Assembly: GCA_934045905.1 (NCBI GenBank)
Contig: OW203767.1
Span: forward strand, 19,099,073-19,163,072
DNA from: Leuctra nigra
Lineage: Eukaryota > Arthropoda > Insecta > Plecoptera > Leuctridae
Reading direction: 5' to 3'
DNA length: 64,000 nucleotides
This document shows, in pieces, positions 10,461 to 21,913 of the stretch. Positions within the stretch are counted from its first letter, which is position 1. Each line of letters opens with the position of its first letter. The position numbers and the translations under genes were made by a program. The notes beneath the pieces were generated by a model, which was not told the DNA's origin, ran no database searches, and saw only the letters and a program-made list of their open reading frames with translations.

Positions 10461-12123
10461 ATAGTCATGCACATTTAATTCGTTTGAATACCTATTGTGA
10501 CCCAATTCAATACAACAAAATGACATTCCTTTTGGTCACATCTGTTATTTACAGCCTTTGAAAAGCGAACCTAAAGATAACTTACAGAACTTCCAAGTAA
10601 ATTAAACTCACATCACTTATAGTCACGCAATCCTCATACTGTTTCTAGAATGTATGTTTTAGTAGACACACACTGCACTCATAAACATTTCGTCAATACT
10701 TTATGAATAAATCAGGTGAAAAATATCGACGGCGGCGTCCGAATGTCATTGTTGAAGCCACTTTCCTGTGGCGCAGTTGTTGAAGAATGTTGCTCAAACT
10801 AAAGGCAGTGGGTGAATCCTGGAGGAGGTTGCTTGAGTACGTCAAGAACATGAATAGCATTCAACAAGATGAGTGCTGCTTTGATCTACACAAGAAAATA
10901 TTATCATACCTAGGTAAACGGATTCAGAATACACAACATATTTTACGTAACACATTGTCTGTGGTAACACTGTTAAATAAAATCCCCCAAAGGTACCGGG
11001 GAACCGGATCTCAAAAATATTAGGAAAATGTCTGGTATACATGTATGGAATATTTTCCTAAATTTTTTCGGAAATAGGTACTTGAAGTTATTATAATGTT
11101 TCCCAATACGGGGAATTATCTCCCAAACATTTGGAAAATCTCTAGTTTATCTCTATACATTACACATATATCTCAATACATATATCTCTATACATGGCCA
11201 TGTATTATACCATTTATTATACCATTAGTTATAAAATTTCCCAAATATCCCAATTGGGAAATATTTGGAAATACGCCAATTATTTGGTATTCAGTTCACT
11301 CAAAAGTTCAAAAGTTTATTTGATACAGTTTGTTCAAATCTTCTTTATAATGACAATGGTGGCGAAGATGGCAACGAAAATGATGTACTACGCTAGCACC
11401 AACACAACAAATTGAAAATCAGCTAGAACTTAGGTGGCACATTCAAGTTAGCGGGTTCACTTTGGAAAGTTTAGGTTGGCAAAGTGTGAATTCAGGGGGA
11501 AGGTCTGGATGGTGCTGCTTATTTACACCCTAACGGCGTTGTAAGCGTAAATTAAACAGCCTGTAACTCCTTGAGTTATACACATATTTCAATTCTGTGA
11601 ATGGAGTTCAAGAGGCAATTATTATTATTATTATTATTATTATTTATTTTTAAAACATCAGCATGTATACAGTGTTTTGCTGGTAGCGGGAATAGAGCAA
11701 ATCCCCACATTTACATCACAATGATCATTTACAATGATCGTACATTTACGATCATTACACAAATACAAATTGTTATGCTCCGGACGTGCCTCGAACGATC
11801 TTTGGATGCTCTCCACTTGACCATTGGGACAGCCGAGAGTGATGACGGCTTAGAATTCCTTCGAGTTACTTTGAATATTGAGGAAACGAATTGTGTCTAG
11901 AATCAATCGAAATATTTGTAATACCAGAATCTGGCAAAGAAGTGCGGCCTTCAACATCCACGAAAACAATCAATGCTGAAGTTATGGACTAAGTAGCTAT
12001 ATAGCCGTAGCCAATTCCAAAATATAGAGAGGATGTCAATGGTTGAAAGAATCATTCAATAGCGTCATTGGCATATTAGATGATTAAATAAAATCCAATA
12101 CTTGATGCTCTAATATCTGAATT
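10461..12123. other. Region upstream of the odorant receptor; no gene recognised
   Basis: It contains short palindromic and microsatellite stretches: the palindrome CCCAATTGGG inside a longer dyad (11241-11268), ATATCTCTATACAT-type repeats near 11150-11210, and (TTA)n at 11618-11648. The ORF at 11601-11900 begins inside that microsatellite and is not credible. If the receptor has a further 5' exon, it should lie here; I could not identify it. Confidence 0.4.
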
Positions 12124-15109
12124 ATGTGTGATTTTCCAGGTGTATGGAGCACAGCCGGCTACGAGGGAAACTGGATAGTTCGGATTATCAGATATGCAAC
12201 TCCTCGAGTTACATTTCTTTTCTGCTTATCTTATGCAATTATAATATTCCCCATGGGAATATTTTACAAATACCGCCATGATCTTCTGATAGTTCTGGAA
12301 GAGATAATTGTGGAAATAGCCGCGTTATTGTCTGTATTTGTCTTATTCTGGATGTTGTGGTGGAGCGATGGGATACGGAGGTTGGTCCTCGACATGGAGC
12401 AGATGTTCAACAGGAGCATGCAGGGAGAGGAATGGGAACGTCAGTTGATGACGTCAACACTGCAGAAGAGCAAACTAATGACAATCACGTTAATGACTCC
12501 AGTCTTGTCGATTGGAACACTCTACTTCTGGGGGTTGCTTCCGTACTTGCTGACTATCAGGAAGTTACATTTCAGGTATAGGGTTTGTGAATCTCTATAA
12601 TTATTTCTATGATGATATTAATAATACGTTAAGAACTGTTTTAATATTGCAGTGGATGGTACCCTTACAATGAGACTGTATCGCCAAATTTTGAATTTAC
12701 ACTTATTTCATTTGCATCATTTTTCCACATAAGCAGTGTCGTTGTGGGTTATGTGTTCATGATGATTTGGTCGATATTAATTCAAACGGCAGCTCAATTC
12801 AGAGCACTTCGTCACACTCTTCTCAACATCAAACAGATAGCTGTGGACAGAGTCAACCTCAGGCTCATGTTCCGACATGACACAGTCAAGGACATCCAGG
12901 AAGTTGCAGCAAAGTGGCGACGAGTGTTTCAGAAACTCAATGCAAGGAACAGGGAGAAAGAAGATGTACAACATGTGACTCGAAGTGAGGTAGGAGGATT
13001 GGGAATGTCAGATACAGCCTCTAAGGAGGAAGTTGACAAAGAGATGGAGATTATTCTCAACGAATGCGTTCAGCGCCATGTTGAATTAATAAGGTGATTA
13101 TCATTTTGCAGACTATAATCAGTAATCATTATTTATTGTTTATAGAGTGATGTCATATTAATATTCGCTGTTTTCTTTACAGCTATGTGACTACTTTGGA
13201 AAAGGAGCTGCAGTGGAGCTTCATGGTACAGATCGCATCCACTCTTTTTCCTACCGGAGTTGCCAGCTTGTACACAACTTTGGTAAAATGAATCCGCACA
13301 ATAAACATTTCGTTTAAATTGATCAGCTTCAATGAATAAAAAGGAATTTGAACAGCAGTCATGGCAGTGTTGTTAAAAAGTCTTCGGAACGTCACGGCAT
13401 GGTACTTTTCAGGATCACCAACGCTTTTACGCTTCCAAACGGAACAAAACCGCCACGACTGCTTTTCATACTGACGGTTCCGACAACCTACACGAATTCA
13501 ACAAGGAATTTAGTCAACACGATAGTAAAAAATAATGTGTGGTGTGCGTGTACGTATTGTTACTTTGTTTCTGTTCCGCAATCTTGATGTAGGTACAGCT
13601 GAAAGTGCAAAATATAAATCCCTCAAAGAACAAGGATTGAGACTCATTCATCCGACTGCAGCATTGGAGTTCAAGTGAATTTCTCTGTTTATGAGAAGAC
13701 GTTTTGCTTCTGTAATACTCATGTTGATTAACTATTATAGGTGTCCTTGCTTCTAGATTCATCACTTAGACTTGAAGTTATTTGTCTTCTTCAATGCACT
13801 TCTGGCATTTTTACTACAACTCTACGTCGTGTGCTATCTCTGTGACGACATAACAGAAGAGGTATCGTATCTTTGAATGACGATTGAAAAATAGATCCCC
13901 TAAAAATAACAGAATTGAAGGTGTATTCTTGCATGTGGCTTGGTTCATTTTACCCTCTTATTTTCATTGACTACATAGTTTAAAAAAAAATGATTATGTG
14001 TGTTTCCATATCTAAGAAAAAGTGATCCTACTCGATGGACATATTGCAATTTGGCAATACTTTCTTCAAATATCGTGTCTATACATTCTTTGAGTCCTAC
14101 TACCAGGTCCTCTAGGATCTGGTAGGACCTTCAATTACAATTTCGAATAGGACATATTTTGTTCTTATTAGTATTTACTTTTTTAGATACGAATTTAAGA
14201 GAAATTCTATTTTCAGAGTTCGCTAGTGAAGGACGCCATCTTCGGCTGTGATTGGTTGGAAGCGTCTGAGAGTTTAAAGCAGTCGATGAGAATCATGACG
14301 TCACGAGCTAATTTGCCGATTGTTATCAAAGCAGGTGGATTTGTTCCGATGTCAGCTCAGACTTTCTTTGGGGTAAGAAAATAATAACATAGACTTGAAT
14401 AGTTTCCTCCCTCCCTTAATATTATTAAATGCAGCAGAGTTTGTTATAAAAAAGTATATGAAATAAAAACTTAAAACGGAAAATATTGATACCAAAAAAT
14501 TAATTAAAATTAAAAAATAAATAGTGATCCTAGTCCTACTCGTCTATCTGACATTTCGACCCGACATAGGTAAAATTACTCTATAGGATATAAACTTGGA
14601 ACTTGGATACGGCCTGCCCTGTAACTTACCAATCTTGCTACAAATTAGTTGTGACACTGACATTTACGAACATGAAAAGTCAAAATTGTGAGATTCCATC
14701 CGCTTTCATACACGTCAGATTCTTCGCCTGTTGGCAAGACCACGACTATAGGGTGAACCGATTGAGCTGAAACTTTTACCAAGTGTGCCTTTTCGGAGTC
14801 CGACGATACCTTGCACTAATTATATTTTGTACCTCCATAATGTAAGCGAAAGAGACGCCATATCTCAGTAAAGTGGTGCATGTTCGAGCTGGTAACTGGC
14901 ATAACCATTGTCGGCAAGTTTGTTATGTGCAAGTGTGATATCCGCAGTACTTGGGTTCACAGGAAGGCCGCTAGGAGGTGGCGTTCACCCTTTTAAAAAT
15001 ATAATCGCAATGTGTGTTACAGATCTCGCTATTTGTATTTCAGGTGACAAAGCTTGCGTACACTTACTACATGTCTCTGTGCACAGCCATCAAGAAGCAC
15101 CGACACTAA
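12124..15109 (+). CDS. Odorant receptor (insect 7tm_6 family), six coding exons
   Basis: This is a predicted seven-transmembrane, ligand-gated odorant receptor subunit of sensory neuron membranes, expected to pair with the Orco co-receptor. Exons are 12124-12575, 12653-13093, 13183-13282, 13757-13861, 14217-14372 and 15044-15109. All junctions are GT/AG and keep the frame, giving 439 residues, a usual length. Visible features are TM1 (VTFLFCLSYAIIIFPMG), the second extracellular loop start WYPYNETVSP with an N-glycosylation site, FRALRHTL, NECVQRHVELIRSYV, TM6 (LKLFVFFNALLAFLLQLYVV), and the diagnostic C-terminus LPIVIKAGGFVPMSAQTFFG followed by VTKLAYTYYMSL, with a TAA stop. The start is uncertain: an acceptor-like TTTTCCAG ends at 12139, so GVWS may instead begin an internal exon with a short first exon upstream. 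I see no internal stop or broken splice site. Confidence 0.9.
13862..14216 (+). other. Odorant receptor intron 4, with a short hairpin
   Basis: The intron runs from donor GTATCG to acceptor TTTTCAG. At 14094-14128 it contains an imperfect dyad: GTCCTACTACCAGGTCCT against AGGATCTGGTAGGAC, separated by about two bases. It would form a stable intronic stem in RNA. No other feature is seen. Confidence 0.6.
14373..15043 (+). other. Odorant receptor intron 5, with an old repeat
   Basis: This is the largest intron of the gene. Bases 14735-14880 are a diverged copy of the repeat at 8115-8560. The final acceptor is TTGTATTTCAG at 15033-15043, followed by the short last exon that encodes the TM7 end. 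Confidence 0.65.
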
Positions 15110-15610
15110 ATAGTCATTTTCTAACATTCTTGAGAATAATTAAATAACGTATTTGAATAGTTTCTTCATTTGGCAAGGGCGTATTCAGGGGGGCCGTGGG
15201 GGCCACGCCACCCCTCCCCAAAATCAGGGCTTCGTCTAAAGAAAATACGAACATTTAAAATAATTATGTGAAAAAAAATCCCCCAAATTACATATCATGT
15301 CAAAAACGTACCAAAATACTTGGAATTGAGTTAAAATTAAAAAAAATTGCATACAAAAACTGCGCCCCATTTGCATGGTAATAAGTTCGAAGCTATTCTT
15401 AAACCTATTAGACCAAAAATGTTTGGACATCTGTAAAGTATATATCCAAAACCTGCGATTCAAAATTGCAAAAAAGGAATGACATAGATCCAAAAATTTC
15501 TCGGGGGCTGCGTCCCCGAACCCCCATTTTTCCACAGTCATTTTTCAATATTTTAATAATATCTGCCCCCCCCCCCTCCACCCGGAGTCGCTCGCTTCAC
15601 TCGCTCAATA
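15110..15610. other. 3' flank of the receptor; repeat-like GC-rich patches
   Basis: Bases 15178-15235 and 15500-15590 are C/G-rich, including CGGGGGCTGCGTCCCCG, a short dyad. They enclose AT-rich DNA, and the whole block ends at the family R terminal phrase GTCGCTCGCTTCACTCGCTC (15587-15606). I take it as a transposable-element remnant. The minus-strand ORF at 15236-15541 has no recognisable family. Confidence 0.4.
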
Positions 15611-16340
15611 AACATTTGTAGATTCGTTTGCATACCTTTAAAATTCAATATTGCGCTCGTTCCGCTAGATTTGATGAATTTGAGAGATACAATCTGAAGA
15701 TGATGCGAAGATATACCTCTACTCGCTTCCAACTTATGACAACTAAAACTGACCTATCATAGCGTTCTCTTCTTTTACATCGAGATGTTCTACATTGTTA
15801 TGTCACATTCATTTTATCTTCTTCATTAGTTAGATAACCTATTTACTTACTTAAAAACTAATGCTACGCACACATTAATTTAATCTATTACATTAGTATA
15901 TTATGTGCAAATTATTACAGATCATTTTTAGGTCATTGAGACCATTGTGTACAGTCGTGTTTGCAAAACGTTGAATCAAGTCGCTCATGTACTGACGGAG
16001 TTATTTACATATTTTAATCCATGTAATAATTTGTCAAATTGTCTAAATATAATAATTTGTGGATTCTTTAGCATACCTGTAAAATTATCAATCGTTCCGG
16101 TATAGATTCGATGAATTTGAGATATGTAATCTGAAGATGATTTAAGATAGCTCTATCGATCACACTTGCTTTCAACTAATGGAACCGATACTGACCTAAT
16201 ATATACATCGTTATGTTCTTTTATATAGAGATCTACCTGTTATGTCACCTTCATCTTATCTTCTTCATTAATTCCATTTCCTTACTTAAAAACCCGCATG
16301 TAACGCGTATACGCATGTTTGTCCAAGGTTTTATAAGAGT
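15610..16340 (+). repeat. Satellite-like unit, second locus, about 1.6 copies in tandem
   Basis: The block TTTGATGAATTTGAGAGATA (15670) recurs as ATTCGATGAATTTGAGATAT (16105), about 440 bp later. The blocks between and after it repeat in the same order: TTATCTTCTTCATTA, TTACTTAAAAAC, ACAGATCATTTTTAGGTCAT, ATTGAGACCATTGTG, ATCCATGTAATAATTTG. It matches 10040-10460. It is non-coding. Confidence 0.75.
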
Positions 16341-18340
16341 TAGTGAAGGTTATTGATGGACCTTTCCTTATCTCCTGGTAGGACTAATGTTTCAGTATAT
16401 TGGACGAATCTATTATTCAAATAAATAGTTCACGCAAAGATGTAAATATAAGTTTAGTATTTGCTTTGAGTTTCATGTTTGTGAACTTTTTATTAAGAGC
16501 AGTCATCATCATTATCATCATGATTCTAAGAAATATAATTTAAGTAGCGAAGTGCCTACACGTTAACACTTAATTTTGTATATGTATACAGTCTTATTTC
16601 GAGAATGATAACACGTTTAATTTTACAAAATCGGTCAAGAACTTCAAGAATAATGCCAATTCCTATTTATGAAATATTGAAATACTTAATATTATAATAT
16701 TAAGTTCAAAAGCATATGTGATAAGTCATCTTCTTAGCTTCTCTATCACCAGATTGATTATTCGCTCATTGATTATTTATCTGAATATTATGCTGTCAGT
16801 AATTCACTAGATATTTTTACCAGATAGGAGTATGTTTTGGGACACGATGATAGCTTATGATTTATTTTTAAATTTCTAAGCTTATGACGAATGTATGTGT
16901 GTGAAATAAGATCTTTCTAATACTTTACCTCGTGTTTTATTGATTTTAATTACTCTAATCACATAATTTTCTGACTTGATTGACGCACGTGGAAGTCTAG
17001 TGTCACGTGTATAACGGTGTGATGATAACAATTGCATGTCAACTTTCAGTGATAGTTTACCTAGGTACATACATATACTGATGATAAAAACTATTTAGGT
17101 GGGGTAAATAAATAGTATAATGAACTAAAAATGTCGGATAAAAAACCAATATGAGTTTAATTCCACTTTCCGAAGTGATGGTAAAAATGTGTTTCATACA
17201 AACAATTTCGCGACCATTCTTGGTGAGATTCTGGGGGGAGGGGGGGGGGGGGGGGGGGGGCGGTTTCTCCCTAGACTTCTACAATGATCGGAAAAAATAA
17301 TAATAATAAAAAGTAATTCAAATGTAGAGGTAAGTACAACTAATATGAGAGTTCAGGGAGTTCTTTGTTCTTTTTTACAAGAAAGTATTGTGTGAATTGC
17401 CTCATCTATGTTTTTTTTATGCGTTGAACGTAAACATTTCTGTCAAAGTAGAAAATATAAATTGAGCTCAAATCGTAAATAATTATAACTGGATTTCACG
17501 TCATCTTGTCCAAAAGGCACAAAAATGCTTCCCATTTACCGGCATAACTGGAGGGACCTACCCTGGAATCAGTTTCGACATCCCGCCAACCCACACACCC
17601 AAATTCTGCGGATGACCACGATTTTGTATCGACATACAAAATAAATTTTAGGCAACAATAGATAATTGTCATATTTTTTAATCTTCGTTTCTCTTTTAAT
17701 TATCTATTTATAATTTTATATTATTCTGTTTCTGTCTAAAACGCTTAACTATCGTGGTTTAGGTGTGCTGTCATGTACCTACCTGTTCATTTGGAAGCAG
17801 TATATGGATTGTCCAACTCCCACTAACTGTCCAATTTTGGAATTTTGAAAATAAATAAATAATAAATGTCACTCACGACCACTTACTTGCAACGCGTTTA
17901 GTTCTGCCATCGAAGACGACGCACTTGCAGGTATATGTCACGCCAAGTGCAGGTAAATGCATGGAGTATAAGTGATTCATGTAGCCTAGTTTCGCTTTCA
18001 TATAAAAGCGGTAGATTATGAAATGAAGCAATCATGTGGAGTTGGCATTAATGAAATGCATTTCTTCATGTGTTTACAAAAAGGTCAGGTTCTGCCAGAA
18101 TTGTTCTATACAAGTTATCAAGGAGATGACTCGCTACAAACAGGTTTATTACCTTATGCTCCAGTAACATGTAAACAAATTGAACATTATATTAATAATG
18201 TATGTACAAATAGCTAAACAATAATCTGTAAGAGTTACTTAAAATATTGGTAAAAAAATTACGAAGAAAAAAATACTAATTTGGCGAAGTAATCCTCAAA
18301 TAACCCAACGGCTGGTGTAATGGATACCTCGGTTCTCGTT
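16341..18340. other. Intergenic; no gene recognised
   Basis: It includes a run of six Gs, an A and then 21 Gs at about 17232-17260. Near 17850 there is an AAATAAATAAATAATAAATG run that looks like a LINE 3' tail. No coding exon is supported. The right edge runs into the assembly gap. Confidence 0.4.
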
Positions 18341-18540
18341 NNNNNNNNNNNNNNNNNNNNNNNNNNNNNNNNNNNNNNNNNNNNNNNNNNNNNNNNNNNN
18401 NNNNNNNNNNNNNNNNNNNNNNNNNNNNNNNNNNNNNNNNNNNNNNNNNNNNNNNNNNNNNNNNNNNNNNNNNNNNNNNNNNNNNNNNNNNNNNNNNNNN
18501 NNNNNNNNNNNNNNNNNNNNNNNNNNNNNNNNNNNNNNNN
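18341..18540. other. Assembly gap (200 N)
   Basis: Exactly 200 Ns, the size commonly used for a scaffold join of unknown length. The right flank begins CGCTGCAGGGTTTTGTTAAC and soon enters two long C tracts (18574-18600 and 18674-18690), which may have caused the break. Confidence 0.98.
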
Positions 18541-19209
18541 CGCTGCAGGGTTTTGTTAACGCCTCGTTATCATCCCCCCCCCCCCCCACCCCCCCCCCCC
18601 ATCTTCAGAAGCCCGGCGCTAGATGTTTAACTCTGTTATCCCCATGCCAGCGCCGCCGGCGCTTGGTCCAACACCCCCCCCCCCCCCCCCACGCGTCATC
18701 GACTAAATGGCCAGCTAATGAATTATAGCGGGTATTAACTGAGATCTAGGGATGCTGCGGTAAGATGGAGATATAGGTGTGATACATTAGTTGAGAGATT
18801 GGTAGAGACTTTGAGACAGTGATTAGGGGAGCCATTTGGAGATGTGTTACGTCTTTCGTGTCCGAAAGCTTGCCCCTAAATTGTTGTTAAATACGGGTAT
18901 TATCACTGATTATAGTCTAAAATCATGTCAGTATTATTATAATTCATGGTAATTATACCAGAATAATTGTGCTCTATATAGGAAAGTACTGACTAAATTA
19001 AGTTGCCATTTTTGATATGGGAAACCGGTTGGTAACGTATATAAAAGTCACATACCTATAACAATTATCTTTTTAAAAGTTATAAATAATCATTAACATA
19101 AAATAAAAAGTTTACAATAAAGACGAAAGGATGGTTATAGAATCAATATGAAAATTGAGTTTTCTTGCCTTATTGACTTTTCACAACTTGAAATCGAATT
19201 GAGTACGTA
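18541..19209. other. Intergenic with two poly-C tracts
   Basis: The C tracts at 18574-18600 (interrupted once) and 18674-18690 flank the GC-rich phrase CGCCGCCGGCGC. No coding exon is supported. The remainder is AT-rich. Confidence 0.4.
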
Positions 19210-19551
19210 TAGTGGACCCAGCGAGCGTGAAAGTTGAAAGTTCAGCAAATGCTGTGTAAAATTCAACAATGGGTTTAGTTTGTAATCCGGAGTGTTTTCC
19301 GGTTGTAAATATCTCTCAACTATACTGCAGGTAATCGGGACAGGGTTGTTTCGTTGTGGTGCCAAATATCTTTCAATGCAGTTTGCTTTTAAAATTCAAG
19401 GAAAGTTGTTTAAAAATGGCTACAGTGTAGGTGGAAAGGGTGGCAGGTCATAAAATGAGTTGTATCTTATCAGAGCTTAACTGTCGAACAAGGGTCGAAC
19501 AATACTGCTCATCTTATGAAAGGAATTTCTCCACGCTCGCTGGGCGAACTA
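19210..19551. mobile_element. Candidate 342-bp MITE with TA target duplication
   Basis: The left end TAGTGGACCCAGCGAGCGTG (19210) and the right end, read on the minus strand, TAGTTCGCCCAGCGAGCGTG (19551) are inverted copies with three mismatches. Each is bordered by TA, as expected for Tc1/mariner-type insertion. The interior encodes nothing recognisable. The ORFs at 19135-19365 and 19431-19655 are therefore unlikely to be genes. Confidence 0.6.
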
Positions 19552-21342
19552 TACACGGACATTTTTCCAACTCGAAATTTACCAGATACCTACATTCATT
19601 AGCTCCTAAAACGATGTATCCTACAGGATTTATACAACGGACGTATTTCCAATGAATGTGGAGTTTTAGATAATTTTAGCTGGACTTATTTTCTTCAGTA
19701 AATTAACGCCATCTTATTCCATTTCAAAAAGGAGCTGCTCTCCGGCTCCTCACTAAGGGGTGAGCTACTTGAGAGCAAACCAAGGATGTCATCCACAGAC
19801 TCCCATGGACCACTATCAAAGTGCACGAACGTAACCGCGATCTCGGCACCACATTGTCGGCCATATTAGGCCTCTCAAAGACACAGTGTGACGTCAGTGG
19901 CAGTGACAGCTTACCACAACTATAATGGCATCACTGAGCGGGTACATGAAGAGGATGCTTGATGGTACAGGGGGGTGGGGGGGACGTCATATCAAAATGT
20001 CACTTCATGATTATGAAGACAGCTGATTTTTTTCTGCAAATAGTCACGTATTTTTGTTTTAATTTATAAATTTAAGGCTACCTTTTTCTATCACAGTTTT
20101 TGGCATTTTTTTGGGTACGTTTCATGAATAGAGGGGGAGATAAAAACTTGCTTTTTGCACTAAAGATTCATGTGGGGGTTACCGTGGGGCGTGGGCTTGT
20201 GAGGGGTAGATTTGACATTCATTGGACAAATAAACATATTTTTACCTATATAAAAATAGAAAAGTATGGGAGTCAATGTCTTTCATGATTTAATCAAATT
20301 ATTTCATTAGTTTGTGACGAAGATTCGTCGATTTAATATATATATTCACTGTGATGGGGATATGATAGCAACTAAAATATTAAAAAACTAATAAAAATGT
20401 AGGTACTTAATACATAATTTTATATTAAAATTATAATCATCAAGTTTTTTTTCAATTTACTTAGTAAAGCCATTATTCTTCCGAAATCTAAAATCTTTAT
20501 CCACTATTTAAAATCTTCCTTCTTAAATTCATCCAGAACGTTACCAGTGAAAAGAAAACAAAAATACCTTTACAATGACTTTTCATGGCATTCAAAAATA
20601 CAAAAAAAAATAGACAAGTGTAATTTTTTTATGAACATTTCGTTGCATTGTTAGCAATCTTTTGTTATCGTCTGGAACGCCAGTGGACGTTGACTTTCTG
20701 GATGCATTTGTGAAAGGTGTTCATCCCCTAAAGCCTGGCGTCAAGTTTGGCGCCCCCTCGTGCTTTCACCCCCTGCAGTACGAGGGGGCGGGTCCACGGC
20801 ACCCCTCGCGGCTCGCGACCAATCAGAACTGCTCCTCAGAGTGTCTGGACAATGTCACATGTGTTAGAAAGAGAAACTGGACAAGGAACTTTCTTCTGGA
20901 GTTGAGTCTCTATACTCAGATATTTCACTTGTTTGGCGATTCGCCATTTTCTTTATATTTATCTAATTTCGAGAATCTATCGCTAAGCAATATTTTTAGC
21001 TCAGTTAGGTTATATTTTTTTAATGAATTTCTGTCGTTGGATATTTGCTTTCTTTTTTTATGTTTTTATTTAAATTTTTACCTGTGAAATTAGTGTTAAT
21101 TACTAAGAAAATAAATAAAATTACAAATTTTGGCTTGTAGTTAAAGTTAAAGTACCGTTTTATGATTTGTTTGGTGTACATATTATATTCAAATAAAGAT
21201 AGCTCTATATTGTCAAAAGTAAAAATATAATAAATAAGTAAAAATGTATAATTGATAGAGAATGTTGGTGCATTTTTAGTCGTGCAGTAATTGCTCTTAA
21301 AATGAATTATTTACATTTTGTTACTGCTCCAATTGTGATCCA
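19552..21342. other. Intergenic, with a GC-rich promoter-like patch at 20680-20830
   Basis: At 20751-20790 a perfect 11-bp dyad (CGCCCCCTCGT / ACGAGGGGGCG) is followed at once by GGGGCGGG (GC-box-like), and about 30 bp later by ACCAATCAGA (CCAAT-box-like). The open frame 20662-21087 runs through this and into AT-rich DNA; I do not consider it a gene. An AAATAAAAAC on the minus strand near 21065-21072 could serve as the polyadenylation signal for the minus-strand exon set ending at 21343. Confidence 0.4.
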
Positions 21343-21406
21343 TCAGATGAGTTGAGAGGAACTTCCAGCATCACATTCATTTGTATCTTCGTCAGGATAG
21401 ATGATT
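21343..21406 (-). CDS. Candidate terminal exon of an unknown minus-strand gene
   Basis: The acceptor TATTTATTTCAG ends at 21407. If the preceding exon leaves two bases of a codon, the exon reads IIYPDEDTNECDAGSSSQLI and stops at TGA (21345-21343). The exon at 21913-21858 leaves exactly that phase. The acidic, hydrophilic tail is plausible as a protein C-terminus, but I recognise no family. In another phase the exon is also open for longer, to a TAA about 25 bases downstream, so the frame is an inference. Confidence 0.35.
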
Positions 21407-21857
21407 CTGAAATAAATACCACTTTATTAGTTTACACAAAACAATATCATTAATTCTGGTTATAATTCCTTTATTATATTACATAATCCAACTGACTACA
21501 ATTAGCCATGTCTCCGCTAAAGCTTCAAGTACCAATTCAAAGAATCCAACGCAAAGCTTAAACTTTCATCTAGATCTTATACTAATTAGTGAAAGTATAC
21601 TTGGTGCCACTTGAGGCCAGCGGTCCTTTGTTTCAAAACCCAAAACCCCTTGACGTGGTTCAGGCGAAAGGGTGAAGTGGGAGGAGGGGGCGGAGGATAG
21701 CATTATACTGTCTTTATCAAAATTACTTACGTGTAAACATACCTAAACTACCCTTAGCTAGTACAAAATGTTTAATAAACAATTCCATCCCCTAAAGTTA
21801 AGACGATGAGCCAGTAGCTTGGGTCCTCTAACTTTAGCCTTCTAAATGATTACATAC

Positions 21858-21913
21858 CTTAACGAGGTGTAATTAACAATTAAGAACGTTCGAGCACGTT
21901 GGATGGCCAGATG
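21858..21913 (-). CDS. Candidate internal exon, unknown minus-strand gene
   Basis: It is bounded by GCCATTGTCAG (acceptor) and AAG|GTATGT (a strong donor). It is 56 nt and open only in the frame reading HLAIQRARTFLIVNYTSL; the other two frames stop. It leaves two bases (AG), matching the phase of the exon at 21406. The polypyrimidine tract is weak, so this is the least certain member of the set. Confidence 0.25.

Noticed and set aside
11601..11900. 99-codon plus-strand ORF upstream of the odorant receptor
   Set aside because: Its start lies in a (TTA)n microsatellite that encodes a run of leucines, and the rest has no family features or fitting splice junction to the receptor.
20662..21087. 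141-codon ORF on the plus strand
   Set aside because: Only the first third is GC-rich, and that part is better explained by promoter-like motifs; the last third is hydrophobic AT-rich translation.
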